The notes: a model not told the origin generated them from the sequence alone. DNA of 64,000 nt from Vicia villosa (GCF_029867415.1 NW_026705147.1:310001-374000), one strand, 5' to 3'. Shown: positions 35,326-47,568, counted from the first letter of the stretch. Numbers and translations: made by a program.

Positions 35326-38300
35326 TGTCGCTACCGCGAAAATTAACAGAGTCGCCACTAACATATTTATCCTGAAAAGGAAGGGAATGCCAGCAAACCA
35401 CAAAACAAAACAACGGTCTCACGACCAGAGAAAAAGGGTAAGGGAGTCGGTTACGCGAGGGGAAGGTGTTAGCACCCCTCGCGCCCATCGTACTCGATGG
35501 TATCCACGCCAGTGTCTAAATCTATGGGTGTGTAATAAATCTATGCTAATCTGGACTAAAATGAATGCAGAATGTAGGAAAAGAAAGGATTGTGCTCGCA
35601 CGGGCCCTACCCCGCTGCCTACGTATCTTTTTTGCAGAATCAGAGCTACCGTAGCTCGGCTAACTAATTTCTGTTTGTTTTGTGTTTTTTAGGTGAACAA
35701 GTTACATTCACACTCCGCTGCTCGACCTTTGGAGACTTATGCTTGGGAATGGAGCGGAAATAACAAGCTCTTAAGAAAAGAAAATCAAAGAGTGTGGTTT
35801 GTGTTTTAAAGAATGCATGAGGAAGACCTAAGCTAAGGGGGAAAGCTTGCTACCTAATGTTATCATACAAAGGGTACAAGTCTAAACTAAACTAGCAACC
35901 TACGAGGAAAAGGGCAAAAGCAAACAAATAGCACACAAACGAGCATCCACTCGTAAAGCAAACAAAACCAACGGTACTGACCGAATGGTAGAAAAGCGGT
36001 CCCGCCATAGCCAAGGGGAGCAGCTCAACCCAAGTCAACCAAGCATTAGACCTCGCGAAAATGATCGGGCCATAGACAAGAGGGCGGACCCCTCTCAGCA
36101 ACCAAGCCGTCACGGATCGTAAAGGAAAACGGTGCGTGCGTACACCGAGCATCAACGTCGAGCGACGTGAGCTATAGGAAAGGCGGGGGTCCGGCTGCAT
36201 GAACCCTTTTCCTGACATACTCGATAACAAGATCTTGTGCAGGTTCGGAAGCAAGCAACGCGTAGCGTGCGCATACCAAACGGACTCGATGAGACTAGGC
36301 GGGGGTTGATTACGAACCCTTGACCGCATGCCTTCCATGAGGACTTAACGGAGTGCCATATAGGGCTTATTACACCGTGACTCCCTGCCGCAAAGCACAA
36401 ATATAAACACACCAACAAAAACAGAACCTCTTTCGAGGGCTTGGCCAGATGCATGTCTAAGTCCTACTTCTCATGTTAAAGGATGATACGGGAAAGCGAT
36501 AAAGTGCGAGAGAAATAAAATGAAACGGGATCAATACCAAACGGATGATGATCCGTAAACTACAGAGAGGCGAAGCGAAGAAACTAGAATCCCGCAAGCG
36601 AGCTAGCAAAGCAAAAGCAAATGGTCAGCACACCGATTAGCCATAAAGCACACAAAGGTCGACACGCGCGTCGAGCATAATCACGATACACCTGCAAGAG
36701 TAACAAGCAAACCAAACAAGCAGATATAAAGCAATAAGATCGTGTCTCCAAGTCGAGAGCACGATACGAGTCAACGAGATATAATCGTATTCCGCAAGTG
36801 AAGCGGAACACTCAAGCAATGAGTATCAATCGGTGACCATCCAAAAGCCTTGCACACTAGCACACAAGTTAGAGATAACAAAACATCGCAATCGGAATTG
36901 CGTTATTACCTTCTAATCTAAAAGAAAAGGAATAACTAATGCAAACATGAAATGAACAACAAAATGTCAAGGGGAAAACAAAGATGAATAAACCACAATC
37001 AATCAATACCAATCATCTCACAAGATAGCACGTTTCACAAGCTTTCCAACGGTATAAAGAACGCGCAAATCGGAGTTACGAGCAAAAAGATATGAAAGAT
37101 TGAAGTTAGGAAGCAAAGGAAGCAAAAGTAGGTCGACCTACCTTCGACCTAGGTCGACCTAACAGGTCCAGAAACGAAATAAACAGCTCCAGGTCGACCT
37201 AAACTCACCCTGGGTCGACCTAACAGTGCCATGGTCAAAAATGAAGGTTTTAGGTCGACCTAAACTCACCCTAGGTCGACCTAGCAGTGCCAGGATCAAA
37301 AAGGAAGGTTTTAGGTCGACCTAAACTCACCCTAGGTCGACCTAGCAGTGCCAAATGCCGAAAATTGAGTTTTCTCGCAAGGAAACATGATGCAATTCTT
37401 CATGAATGTTCAGCATACAAGCAAATATCAAACATGCAATGCTATGAGTCAAGAGCAAAGCACATTATTCAGCAAATTGATCGGTCTTTAAGAGCAAAAT
37501 TAAACATTCCATCGAACAATTAGTATGCAAGCATTGAATCGTAGGCATTGTGATTATATCATCGAGAGCAATCGTTATCAAACCTCAAATGGCATCAATT
37601 TAGCGTAGGCATCATGAATTATCATTCCACAATCAATTATCACATGCTAGAACTCAAAATTAAGCACAAATGCTTCACACATTCAAATTATCGAACACTT
37701 AGCATGCAATTTCTTGGATCATAAGCAACATGCATGTAGCATCATCAACAACTCAACGGTAAATCTCAAATTCAATCAAATAATCAAGATCAACACAAAT
37801 CGAAGCTGTCAACAAGCAATTATCATCATCAATTATCATAGATCCATCATCCACAATCAAAAATCTTCATGATCAATGTCGAATTAAGCAACAAATTCAA
37901 TAATCTAGCAAGGTTTGTAGTGAATTTACCGGATCGAACGAAGAGAATGAGATCGAATGAACACGAACGCGAACACGACGCGAACACGAACGAAATTCAA
38001 GAGGTGTGAGGGAGAGAGTGGCGCGTGAGATCCTTTGATAGGGAGAGAGATGCGCGACACTTTAATCGGAGGAGAAGATCTTGATTTGTGCTTTGATCTT
38101 CATTTGTTCTTAAGATTTGATCTTGAATTGATGAAGTTTTTTGTGAGTTTTTGTGGTTTTGATCCAAGCAAATTGAGAGAGAATTGAGAGAAAGTGTTTT
38201 TGATCTTTTGGGTGAAATTGAAGTTATGAGAGCTCTCCCTTGATTTGTGAAGAGCAAAATGTTTATATATTGTCAACGCGAAATGTCCAAATTGCCCTCG

Positions 38301-39181
38301 GTGCGTCTTATTTTGGCTCATTTTTAAGGAAACTCGGTTCGGCTCTGAATTCCGGAACGAAACCGATGCCATTGTGAAGATGACCAAATTTGTGACCCGT
38401 CGCCGCGAGAAGCACCTCAATCCGATAAGCGATGAAGAAAATACGCCCGTTTGAATGACGAGAAACGTCGATCCATCTGACGCGACTGTGCGAAATTTTG
38501 TGAGTACCGCTCAAAGAACTCGATAAAACCCTATCTTCGGCTCAGAATCTAAACAGGCATGTGTGACAAAGAATCGAAGCTAACAAAATTTCTGAGAGAA
38601 TGCCGCCGGAATGAACTTCATACGATAAAAATCGAAGAAATTATGAATTTTCGAACTCGGCGCGACATACCCGAAAACACACTTTTTACCGAAACAACGC
38701 GACGATCCTTAAAATTCTGGGAATTTTCTATGCATATTTGGCCTTCGGTCCGAACATATGAAATCTTGGTAATGATGCCACGGAGCTCCAGTTAAATTTT
38801 CAAGCGAATCCGGCGAGCGGATTAGGAGATATGAATTTTCCGAGGTCCGAAACCCTACATTCAGCACTGTTTTTTCACTGCGAATTCTCAAGTAATTTGC
38901 ACATTTGACAACCTTCCTCAAAGAATTGGCTCCCGAGCCGAACACGAAAGTTGTAGATATCGTCGAAACAGCGGATACAACGCGGGAACTTAGCTCGTAT
39001 CACCTTCCAAATAGTATTTATAAATTTTCTCGTACTTTCACCGTTTAAACCGCTCTTTCACACTTTACCCTCCTAAACCCATGAAAACTCTTTATTATTT
39101 TTCTTCCATTTTTGGATGACGAAATAAACGTCATCATTAACTTATAGCTCCAATAAAGAGGGCAAATTTTGGGGTGCAACA
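35326..39181 (-). repeat. Ogre 5' LTR (3856 bp)
   Basis: Near-identical to 18476-22391. A TATA-like sequence on the - strand (CAATATATAAACA, about 38262-38275) is the best candidate core promoter; the same sequence is in the 3' LTR at about 21472-21485. The tandem palindrome array at 37128-37354 has one 61-bp unit fewer than in the 3' LTR. Transcription would run away from the HSP70 gene. Confidence 0.93.
38262..38275 (-). promoter_or_regulatory. Candidate TATA box of the Ogre LTR promoter
   Basis: CAATATATAAACA read on the - strand, in the otherwise less AT-rich LTR. About 900 bases of U3 would precede it. There is no experimental support; it is chosen as the best TATA match in the LTR. Confidence 0.4.
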
Positions 39182-40230
39182 GTATGCTCATCATTCTTCT
39201 CTATAACAATAAGAATCTCTTCAGCATTTTCTTCAACAATCTTTTCTTCAACCATCTTAGGCTTAGGCTGCCAGATTTTTTTGTGTATCACTCCCTCTTT
39301 CTGAATAGAATAGTCATGACCAATCTTGAGGCAAGTGTGGCAATAGCTGGGTTTCCACTCGTATTCAACTCTCTGATCTATTATCTTCCCTGTATGATCC
39401 TTGATAGCTATTGTATCTCTAGGTTTCTGAGTAATGTCCACCTCCACGAGCACCCTCGCATACGAAATCCGCAATTTCTTAGTTGTGCATTCGTCTGTGG
39501 TTATAGGCTTACCTATCGCACTGGTGATTTTGAAGATGCTACTCTTCCCCCACAAATAGAGAGGTAGGTTGGGCAGAGTAATCCATAGCGGCAGCACTCG
39601 TAGTAAATCCTCTTTAATTTCAAAGTTGCTAGACCAATGCTTAAGAAATAAAGGCTTACCATAAATGAAGTAGGGCCCCTGAGCCATGACTTTCTCCAAA
39701 TCTTCATAATGCTTGAATCGTACAATGAAGTAGCCTGCCTCATTATAATACAATTCCGGTAGTGTCACGAAATTCCAGGTTTTCTCCATGAATTTCTTCA
39801 CCGTGTGCATTGAGAGAGTGGCTCCTAACGCATATAGGATGATAGCGTTTTCCCAGTATTCAAGCTCTTACGCAACATCCTCCTCGTCTATTTCGATGGC
39901 AATTTCACCATTGATAATATTCGGGGCAATAAAATCAACCGCCATGCCTCTAGATACATCTCGGTTACCTTGTATTATCTCCACCCAAGGCTTAGGGTCC
40001 CCCGGAGGTGTTGTAGGTTTCTCCTCCGTTGCTTCTGACGAAACCCCTGTTGGGTGACTTCCTCCTTCCTTTGTTACAGTTTGTAGCATCTCTGGTGACT
40101 TTAAATCGTGTGCGCGTGGAGAATCAATCAGCTCTACTGTTGCCTGGGTTACAATGGTTCTTTCCGCCGTTCTTTGGAGTGCCACCGCCACTTTTTTTGG
40201 CCGGCCGACACGCCTCCATGGTCTAGGCAT
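39182..40230 (-). pseudogene. LINE ORF1: DUF4283-like domain with zinc knuckle
   Basis: Starts at ATG 40228-40230 with a basic stretch (MPRPWRRVGRPKKVA), then an acidic linker. A TAA at 39868-39870 breaks the frame. The 222-residue piece below holds the DUF4283-like nucleic-acid-binding domain (GYFIVRFKHYEDLEKVM, GPYFIYGKPLFLKHW, LPLWITLPNLPLYLW) and a CCHC-like knuckle, CHTCLKIGHDYS, where the last Cys is replaced. The frame is cut at 39186 by the Ogre insertion and resumes at 18475. It probably served as the RNA-binding protein of the LINE particle. Confidence 0.82.
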
Positions 40231-40319
40231 CTAACCCTAGCAGAGCTCAATATTGTTTATTTCTTGTTAGTACAATAATTTATTTAAAAAAAAAAAGAAA
40301 AAAAAAAGAGGATACGTTA

Positions 40320-40745
40320 TTTTTAAAAAAGTTACATTATTTTTTTGCTCTAATTATATATTGAAAAAAAATCAAATATTCAATCAACTAGTATTGTTTA
40401 TTGTTTTTTTAGAAAAGGCTGGATCTTTGAATATGCTTTATATATTGAAAAAAAATTATTTTTTTAATCAATTAGCATACTTAGTTATTGGTTGTATTTC
40501 AAAAGTAGTTAGACTAATTCATATGCTTCATATAATAAAAAATCAAATTTTAATCAATTATTATTAAATTGTTTTTAAATTTAGAGAAACACATAAATCT
40601 TTGAGAGTATGCTTTATATAGTGGGAAAAAAAATCAATTAGTATCCTTAATTGTTGATTGTATTTTAGAAGAAACAATAAATTATGTCATATGCTTAATA
40701 TATTATTTCTAGAGAAATATGGATCGAGATAAAAATAAAATTTTA
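40320..40745 (+). repeat. Right arm of inverted AT-rich repeat array flanking the LINE
   Basis: Three to four degenerate copies of the unit seen in reverse at 13310-13940: 'ggatctttgaatatgctttatat', 'atcaattagtatccttaattg', 'gttgattgtattttag'. The array ends near 'atatggatcgagataaaa', matching 'atatagatcgagaggat' at the outer end of the other arm. Confidence 0.5.
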
Positions 40746-40900
40746 AATTCTCTATCGGATTTATTTGTTATAAAACATATTTATGTGATCAATAACTTCA
40801 CGACATTTCAATTATTCGAGATTTAAATCATATGCATTTTTTTTAAATCGTTACGTATATTTTTCATTGTAACACATTTATTTTAGTAAGTCAACTTATA

Positions 40901-41235
40901 GGTTTAATTATATTTTTAGTCCTTTATTTTATGTGATTTAAAAAATTAGTTCTTTTATTATAAATTTAAACAATTTAAATTTTTTTCTTCATATTTTTTT
41001 ATTTAAAATTGTTGATGTTTTTATTTTTCAATGGTGTACTAGTATTGTTTGTGAAATATGACACATCATTTTATTGAAACCTTTTGTGGAGCTTTATGGA
41101 TAAAAAATATCATCCTATCGATTTTCAACACAAAAAAAATAAAGTAAAAGGAGATCAAAATTATTTAAATTTAAAATAGAAGATTAATTTCGTGAATCAA
41201 ATAAAAAAGAAGAATCAAAACTAAATTTATTATTT
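40901..41235. mobile_element. MITE-like inverted-repeat element
   Basis: The left end 'ggtttaattatatttttagtcc' and the following ~90 bases ('ttatgtgatttaaaaaattagttc', 'aaatttaaacaattt') recur as an imperfect reverse complement at 41140-41235 ('aattatttaaatttaaaat', 'gattaatttcgtgaatcaaat'). Length of about 330 bp and the lack of coding fit a MITE. The target duplication is not clear. Confidence 0.4.
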
Positions 41236-41494
41236 TAAAATTTTTTTTTATAGTTTTAATATTATAAAATTTAAAAAATTCTAATTCTATTGAATAAAAA
41301 ATTGAAAAAATAAATTTGATTCACCCTCCTACTAAGGACATAATTATTATTATTAATATAATTGATTTGACAAAATTCTACTCAAATTTTTCATCATCAT
41401 AATCTTTTTACGTTTAATTATAATTGAATTAATTGAATCCAACACTTGATTTGATTTGAAGAAAGAAGAATCTGGAAGCAGCAAAAACCGTGTA

Positions 41495-41585
41495 CACGTG
41501 CTTCAACACTATTGGCATTCGTCCCATTATTCTACTCCAAAGGAACCAATAGAACTTTCTAGAATCCTAAAATTCAACTATAAAA
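41495..41585 (+). promoter_or_regulatory. HSP70 promoter: G-box, CCAAT box, heat-shock element, TATA box
   Basis: A G-box CACGTG lies at 41495-41500. A CCAAT box (accaat, 41545-41550) directly abuts a perfect three-unit heat-shock element aGAActTTCtaGAAt at 41551-41565, the GAA/TTC/GAA cores spaced exactly five bases apart. A TATA box TATAAAA follows at 41579-41585. This predicts a start near 41610 and a leader of about 105 bases. The arrangement implies heat-shock-factor control of a gene whose product type is often constitutive. Confidence 0.8.
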
Positions 41586-41716
41586 ATCAAATCAAACACT
41601 AATTTTATAAATTCATTCTGCAAATCACAGCTGCGAAATCCTAACCCTAACGAACTCTTTTCTCTTTCCCCTCCTCTATTCAAAACCAAACCCTAGCGTT
41701 CAAGATCTGTTAGACA

Positions 41717-44134
41717 ATGGCCGGAAAAGGAGAAGGTCCAGCTATCGGAATCGATCTCGGCACAACATACTCCTGCGTTGGAGTATGGCAGCACGATAGG
41801 GTCGAGATCATTGCCAATGATCAAGGAAACCGTACAACGCCGTCTTATGTAGCTTTTACCGATAGTGAAAGGTTGATCGGTGATGCCGCCAAGAATCAGG
41901 TCGCCATGAACCCCATTAACACCGTCTTCGGTAAGATCTCTAACTTCACACTGTTACATGCTTGATTTTCATATGAGTGTATTTATTTTAATTTTTTTAG
42001 GTAAAAAACCCATGATTTTGTTGGATCTATATGGTTTCTTAATGTCATATTTAATACTAGTATAAAGAAAAAGTATTGTTTGATATTGTTGGATCTAAGT
42101 TTGTAACATGATGATATGCTTGGTTGTTAGTATTTTGTTTTAATCAGTTTGTGGGCTAATTGGTGATTTGAATATCTACATTCTTTAGATGCAAAACCTA
42201 TAAATTTGTGGGATCTATAGTGATTTATGAATCTGTTCTATTGAATACTAGTATGAAGTTCAGTTTTAGATTTCTGAATTTACATTATAAGTTGTGTCAA
42301 TGTGACATACTGATATGATGATATGCTTGGCTGTTAGTATTTTGTTTTATGAGTTTTAACTAGTTTGTGTGCTAATTGGTGATTTGAATGTGTATATACT
42401 TTAGATGCAAAACGTTTGATTGGAAGGAGAGTTTCTGATGCATCTGTTCAGAGTGATTTGAAGCATTGGCCATTCAAGGTTATAGCCGGTGCTGGCGAAA
42501 AGCCTATGATTGTGGTTAACTACAAGGGTGAGGACAAGCAATTTTCTGCTGAGGAAATTTCCTCTATGGTGCTCATTAAGATGCGTGAGATTGCTGAGGC
42601 TTATCTTGGTTCTACTGTTAAGAATGCTGTTGTTACCGTTCCTGCTTACTTCAATGACTCCCAGCGTCAAGCCACAAAGGATGCTGGGGCCATTGCTGGT
42701 TTGAATGTGTTGAGAATAATCAATGAGCCTACTGCAGCAGCTATTGCTTATGGTCTTGACAAAAAGGCAACAAGTGTTGGTGAGAAGAATGTGTTGATCT
42801 TTGATTTGGGTGGTGGTACTTTTGATGTGTCACTTCTTACTATTGAAGAGGGTATTTTTGAAGTTAAGGCCACTGCTGGTGATACCCATCTTGGTGGTGA
42901 AGATTTTGATAACAGGATGGTTAACCATTTTGTTCAAGAGTTTAAGAGGAAGAATAAGAAGGATATCAGTGGAAACCCTAGGGCACTGAGGAGGTTGAGG
43001 ACAGCTTGTGAGAGAGCAAAGAGAACTCTATCATCAACTGCACAGACAACAATTGAGATTGATTCTCTTTATGAAGGTGTTGATTTTTACACAACAATCA
43101 CTCGTGCTAGGTTTGAGGAGCTGAACATGGACCTTTTCAGGAAGTGTATGGAGCCCGTGGAGAAGTGTTTGAGGGATGCTAAGATGGACAAGAGCACCGT
43201 TCATGATGTTGTTCTTGTTGGTGGTTCCACTAGGATTCCCAAAGTTCAGCAGCTTTTGCAAGACTTTTTCAATGGTAAGGAGCTTTGCAAGAGTATCAAC
43301 CCTGATGAGGCTGTTGCTTATGGAGCCGCTGTCCAAGCAGCTATTTTGAGTGGCGAAGGTAATGAGAAGGTTCAAGATTTGTTGCTTTTGGATGTCACCC
43401 CATTGTCTCTTGGTTTGGAAACTGCTGGTGGTGTCATGACTGTATTGATTCAAAGGAACACAACAATCCCTACCAAGAAGGAGCAAGTTTTCTCTACTTA
43501 CTCAGACAACCAACCTGGTGTCTTGATCCAAGTATATGAAGGTGAGAGGGCAAGAACAAAAGACAACAACTTGTTGGGTAAATTTGAGCTTTCTGGCATT
43601 CCTCCTGCTCCTCGTGGTGTTCCTCAGATCACAGTCTGTTTCGACATTGATGCTAATGGTATCTTGAATGTCTCTGCTGAGGACAAAACAACCGGTCAAA
43701 AGAACAAGATCACAATTACCAATGACAAAGGCAGACTCTCAAAGGAGGAGATCGAGAAGATGGTTGAGGAAGCAGAGAAATACAAGGCTGAAGATGAGGA
43801 ACACAAAAAGAAGGTTGATGCAAAGAATGCTTTGGAAAACTATGCTTACAACATGAGGAACACGATTAAAGATGAAAAAATTGCTTCAAAGCTTTCAGCT
43901 GATGACAAGAAAAAGATTGAAGATGCAATTGATGCTTCAATTACTTGGTTGGATAACAACCAATTGGCTGAAGCTGATGAGTTTGAAGATAAGATGAAGG
44001 AACTTGAGAGTCTTTGCAATCCAATAATTGCTAAGATGTACCAAGGTGGAGCTGCTCCTGACGTGGGTGGGGATGATGATGAAGTTCCTCCAGCTGCAGG
44101 TGGTGCTGGCCCCAAGATTGAAGAAGTCGACTAA
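41717..44134 (+). CDS. HSP70: Cytosolic heat shock cognate 70 kDa protein (HSP70/HSC70)
   Basis: Two exons, 41717-41930 and 42405-44134, give 647 residues, the normal length for cytosolic HSP70. The 474-base intron has a GTAAG donor and TTTAG acceptor and splits the Asp codon around residue 72, the conserved plant HSP70 intron position. The ATPase domain begins with [13 protein letters not shown] (10-22) and contains [25 protein letters not shown] and [15 protein letters not shown]. The substrate-binding domain follows, then an acidic lid and a Gly/Ala-rich tail ending in EEVD, the cytosolic mark that docks TPR co-chaperones. There is no transit peptide or KDEL-type signal. The reading frame is intact. 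It is the only clearly conserved housekeeping gene in the window. Confidence 0.97.
41931..42404 (+). other. HSP70 intron
   Basis: 474 bases, GT...AG, T-rich. It contains an internal diverged duplication: 'gatgatatgcttgg(t/c)tgttagtattttgtttta' occurs near 42109 and again near 42317, with matching flanks ('gtgctaattggtgatttgaat'). Confidence 0.9.
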
Positions 44135-45160
44135 GTTGTTGATTAAATTTGGGTTGGGCATTTTGTTCCAGACCCATTTAAGTTTTAATTTTACTTTTGG
44201 TTTTATTTTGTTCCGGATCTTTTTAATTTTAATTTGGTTTTAGAATATTTATTGGTCAGTGTTTTGGCAAATTCCTTTCTGATATGGTTACAGTTTTTGT
44301 GTTTGATTGTGAAAGTTATATGTATCGATTCTTTTTGGTAATGCAATGAAATAATTTTGCTGGCCATTTCTAGCCCTTCATTCTATTTATATCATCTGGA
44401 CCTTCATTCTAATTTTAAATCACTTAAAGTTAGTAGTACATTGCAAGAATTATTTGTCAAACGGTGAACTATTAAAGGCAAAAGAAAGAATGAATACTAT
44501 TAATGAGCTCATTCTAACGAGTGAATGCACCACAACAGTTTTCAACCATGATGATTATGTTAATATCTGACAGATTAAAAATGACTCTACTCTAAAAAGT
44601 AAGAGGAATAACTTTTTAGTTATTTGTTATGAGTGAAAGTAGATAAAAAATGAGAAGAAAGACTATTATAGTCTTAAATAATTTTATTTTTATCATTCTT
44701 AAGTAATATTTATTTTATTAATTTATATAATTTCAAAATATACCATACTTCACAATTTTGCTTTAAAATATTTTTGCCAAATTTATTTATCTATATTTAA
44801 TAACTTAATACAATTAATTATATTATATAAAGGCCGCAAAAATATATATATTTTTTAAAAAAATAACATTCATTCATGTAAAAAGAATAGAACAATTTGT
44901 ATCTAAAAGATGTAAAAAGAATAGAACAATTTGTATCTAAAAGATTTAAATGAGAAAAATGATAAATTGAAGTGGTAATAAGACTGCTCTCTGTAAAAAA
45001 AAAAAAATATTTACAAATTGGGTGTTTTAGTCATTTTGATTGTATTAATGGTTCATGTTTATTTTCTTTGCAATATAGGAAGGAAAGATTATGAGTGTGG
45101 GACCCATCAATTTTAAACTTTCATTCCCCTATGACACATATATCAAATGGTGGAAGCACA
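44135..45160 (+). other. HSP70 3' UTR and AT-rich flank
   Basis: The T-rich 3' UTR follows the stop, with possible polyadenylation signals near 44340-44352 ('aatgcaatgaaataat'). Further on there is a perfect 34-bp tandem duplication at 44877-44944 and an A-run at about 44996. No gene is seen up to the Helitron start. Confidence 0.7.
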
Positions 45161-45798
45161 TCTATAATATAAGAAAATTTACTGTTCTGGAATTTACCAA
45201 AATATCCTTTGATTATCTTAGTTTAGAATAATAATTTTGGGGCAAAAAATGTCTTATGCTTGATTTCTTACAACCATATAATATTTTTAGTGGGCCAACA
45301 ACAATTACTTTTGGAAAAAGCCTGCTCTTCTGCAGAGCAACCAAACACGCCACACTCCAACCCACAACAAACCTGACTTCCAAAAATCTTCTGCTTTCAA
45401 CTTCACAACCTTTTGAGAAATTGAAGGACATCAATGAAACCATGAAACTCTGGAAAATTGCAGTCAAAATCCATCTGTGTTTATGTTTATATTTTTTCCA
45501 TTTTTAGGGTTTACATTTTTTGGGTCTCACTCGAAAATCTCTTCAGATCTGACAGTTCCTCACTCAGGGTGTTAGTCTTGGTTTGCTCTCTTTCTTTCTC
45601 TCTTGAATTTTTTTTCATTCAATTCATACCAACAAAATTTTCTTTTTACGTTGTTTTTTACATGAAAATTTTCAATTTTGATGTTTAGGATGTAAAATCC
45701 CCATTTCAGGGTTTGTGTTATGTCAAGAATGAGCCATGATTTTTCATATTCTGGTTTATGAGTTTAGTAGTAATCTAGGGTTATGTGTTTTGCTTCAG

Positions 45799-45856
45799 GC
45801 ATGACGTTACGTTTGCACTGATAATATGGAAGACATTGATGTGCATCACCGGCAGT
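45799..45856 (+). pseudogene. SEC11 signal peptidase exon fragment, copy 1 (Helitron-borne)
   Basis: Follows a TTGCTTCAG acceptor. One frame encodes FALIIWKTLMCITGS, the N-terminal membrane-anchor segment of the SEC11-type catalytic subunit of the signal peptidase complex. Compared with copy 2 at 47569 it lacks one base near the ATG, which shifts the frame. The coding similarity stops abruptly after ITGS. It is a captured fragment, not a gene. Confidence 0.65.
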
Positions 45857-46383
45857 GCTCTGTATCTTTTCACGTGAAAGCCTGGAAAAGTAGAAAAAAG
45901 TGGCTCTCAATAAAAGTGGTTCTCAATGCTAGATGGGTGGATACATTTGATGTTCTCACACGAAAGGATGTAAATTTGAGGGTAAATTTTTGCAACACTT
46001 TAGTTATCAATATCAATTGTCCGTAATCCCATTTGTGTGTCTTAAGTATGACAAGAACTTAGATATGTTGGCCTACGAGGGATGCACTTAAAACAGTAAA
46101 TTGTAGAGTTCTTACAGGTTACTGGTGTTGGATTTGTGTGATGTTTTAAATAGCCATATTAATTTTCTACAAGTTACTGCTATTGGACATGCATCCATAT
46201 TGGACATAACAGTTGAATATGGAGGATTTGCTAACTGGGATAACCCAGACGTCTTCATTTAGAGATTAATATGAAAAATAGAGATTCTTTCAGAACTATT
46301 TTGATTACTTCTTTAGAACCAAAACAATAATTTAACTAAGTTGAATAATTATTGTCACATCAAAATTCCTTATTTATTTTCAG

Positions 46384-46465
46384 AGTTCAATGGAAGATAT
46401 TGTAAAGGAGTTGGAAAAGAAATGGGCAGAAGTGCAGGAAAATGCACTTAAGCAGCCTTCCCCAA
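46384..46465 (+). pseudogene. Exon fragment resembling a DUF662/RAB6-interacting golgin protein
   Basis: A stretch bounded by TTTTCAG and GTATC encodes MEDIVKELEKKWAEVQENA followed by LKQPSP, which resembles the conserved start of the plant DUF662 (RAB6-interacting golgin-like) coiled-coil domain. No further part of the gene follows; the next sequences are unrelated. The identification is from memory of the family and is less sure than for SEC11 and CURT1. Confidence 0.45.
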
Positions 46466-47568
46466 GTATCTTACTACTGTTTTATGTCAATATATATTTT
46501 TTGTCTATGGAAAACAAAGATTAAAGATATACACGAGGGACCCATTTCTTTGAAAATGGGACATCTAACACCTTGTCTAATGATATTTATTACAGTTTAT
46601 GTCAGGTTATCATTCTTATCTTATTATTTTTTTCTTTCTGATTTCTAAATTTTTGTTCTTCGGTCTAACAACTTGATTTCCGTTGTTTGTTTTGATTTTT
46701 CCTTTCTGTTTTAATTTTTGATCTGCAGGAAGAACTGAAAACCAGTAGAGGCTTATGCTACTTAGGTCGGCATTTGTCCTTTATATTTTAGCCTTAAACG
46801 TAATTCTATTTATCAGGATATCATTTTGATCAAAGTTTAGATTATATGTTACTTTTTAATACGCATAATTGAACTATCGTTGTACTTATTGAATACTTTG
46901 TGTGTATATACAACAAGGAGTTTGTGCTGAAATTAACTTATTAACGCATTGACTGATGTTTCATATGTTTTTACTGTTTAGCCTCTTGGTACTGATGGTA
47001 TGTGTTTTATTGCATATTTGAATAGTGTATAGGAATAGTATTTGTTTTGGTATAAAAAATATATATTTGGTTTTTTGGTATTAATTTGACTTTGATTTTG
47101 GATAAATTTGAATCTAATATGATATTTTTGGTGGTCTGATACAGGTTGTGGACTCTGATATTAAAAAATGTAGATTTGTTATTCATATATTTTGCTCTGT
47201 ATTTAGCTTCTAATTTATATTTGATCATTTAAGGCCTATAGTAAAGATGGACCATGAGTTGATTCTTCCATATTTTATCATAGTAAAGATGATTATTCTT
47301 CACTTGGAGCTAATTGGTTTTTTAAAACACTGGTTTACTTCAATTTGAGAGCTACATTGACGTGGGTCGATTTTGAAAACGTTCAATTTTTATGTTTAGG
47401 ATGTAAAATCTCCATTTTAGGGTTTATGTTACGTGAAGAATGAGCCATGTTTTTGTTTAATTTTAGGATGAGTAGGGTTTAACTTTAATAGTACCTATTG
47501 AGATTCTAGGTTTTTCATATTCTAGTTTATGGGTTTAGTAGTAATCCAAGTTATTTGTTTTGCTCCAG

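Larger units (their letters stand above)
18476..39181 (-). mobile_element. Complete Ogre (Ty3/gypsy, Tat lineage) retrotransposon, 20,706 bp
   Basis: The element lies on the - strand within LINE ORF1 and is flanked by the 5-bp duplication gtatg (18471-18475 and 39182-39186). LTR termini are TGTTGCACCCC...GGTAGCGACA. Order on the - strand: 5' LTR (39181-35326), Arg-tRNA PBS, leader, ORF1, gag, protease, intron, RT/RNase H, archaeal-type RNase H, integrase, a 3-kb repeat-rich 3' region, PPT and 3' LTR (22391-18476). The upstream ORF1, the intron before RT, the aRH domain and the very large size are the Ogre hallmarks. By eye the two LTRs differ at only about 10-12 bases plus one 61-bp unit. Two single in-frame stops (30702 and 27457) prevent full translation. 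Confidence 0.95.
13941..40260 (-). mobile_element. L1-type LINE split by a hAT element and an Ogre element
   Basis: On the - strand, ORF1 starts at 40230 and the element ends in an A-run at 13941-13948 (T-run on +). Without the Ogre (18476-39181 plus 5 bp) and hAT (17126-18019 plus 8 bp) insertions it is about 4.7 kb. It has ORF1 with a DUF4283-like domain and a zinc knuckle, and ORF2 with AP endonuclease, reverse transcriptase and zf-RVT domains. The two halves of each split protein match up precisely across the insertion sites. Premature stops lie at 39868, 18216 and 14716, so the copy is dead. Confidence 0.85.
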
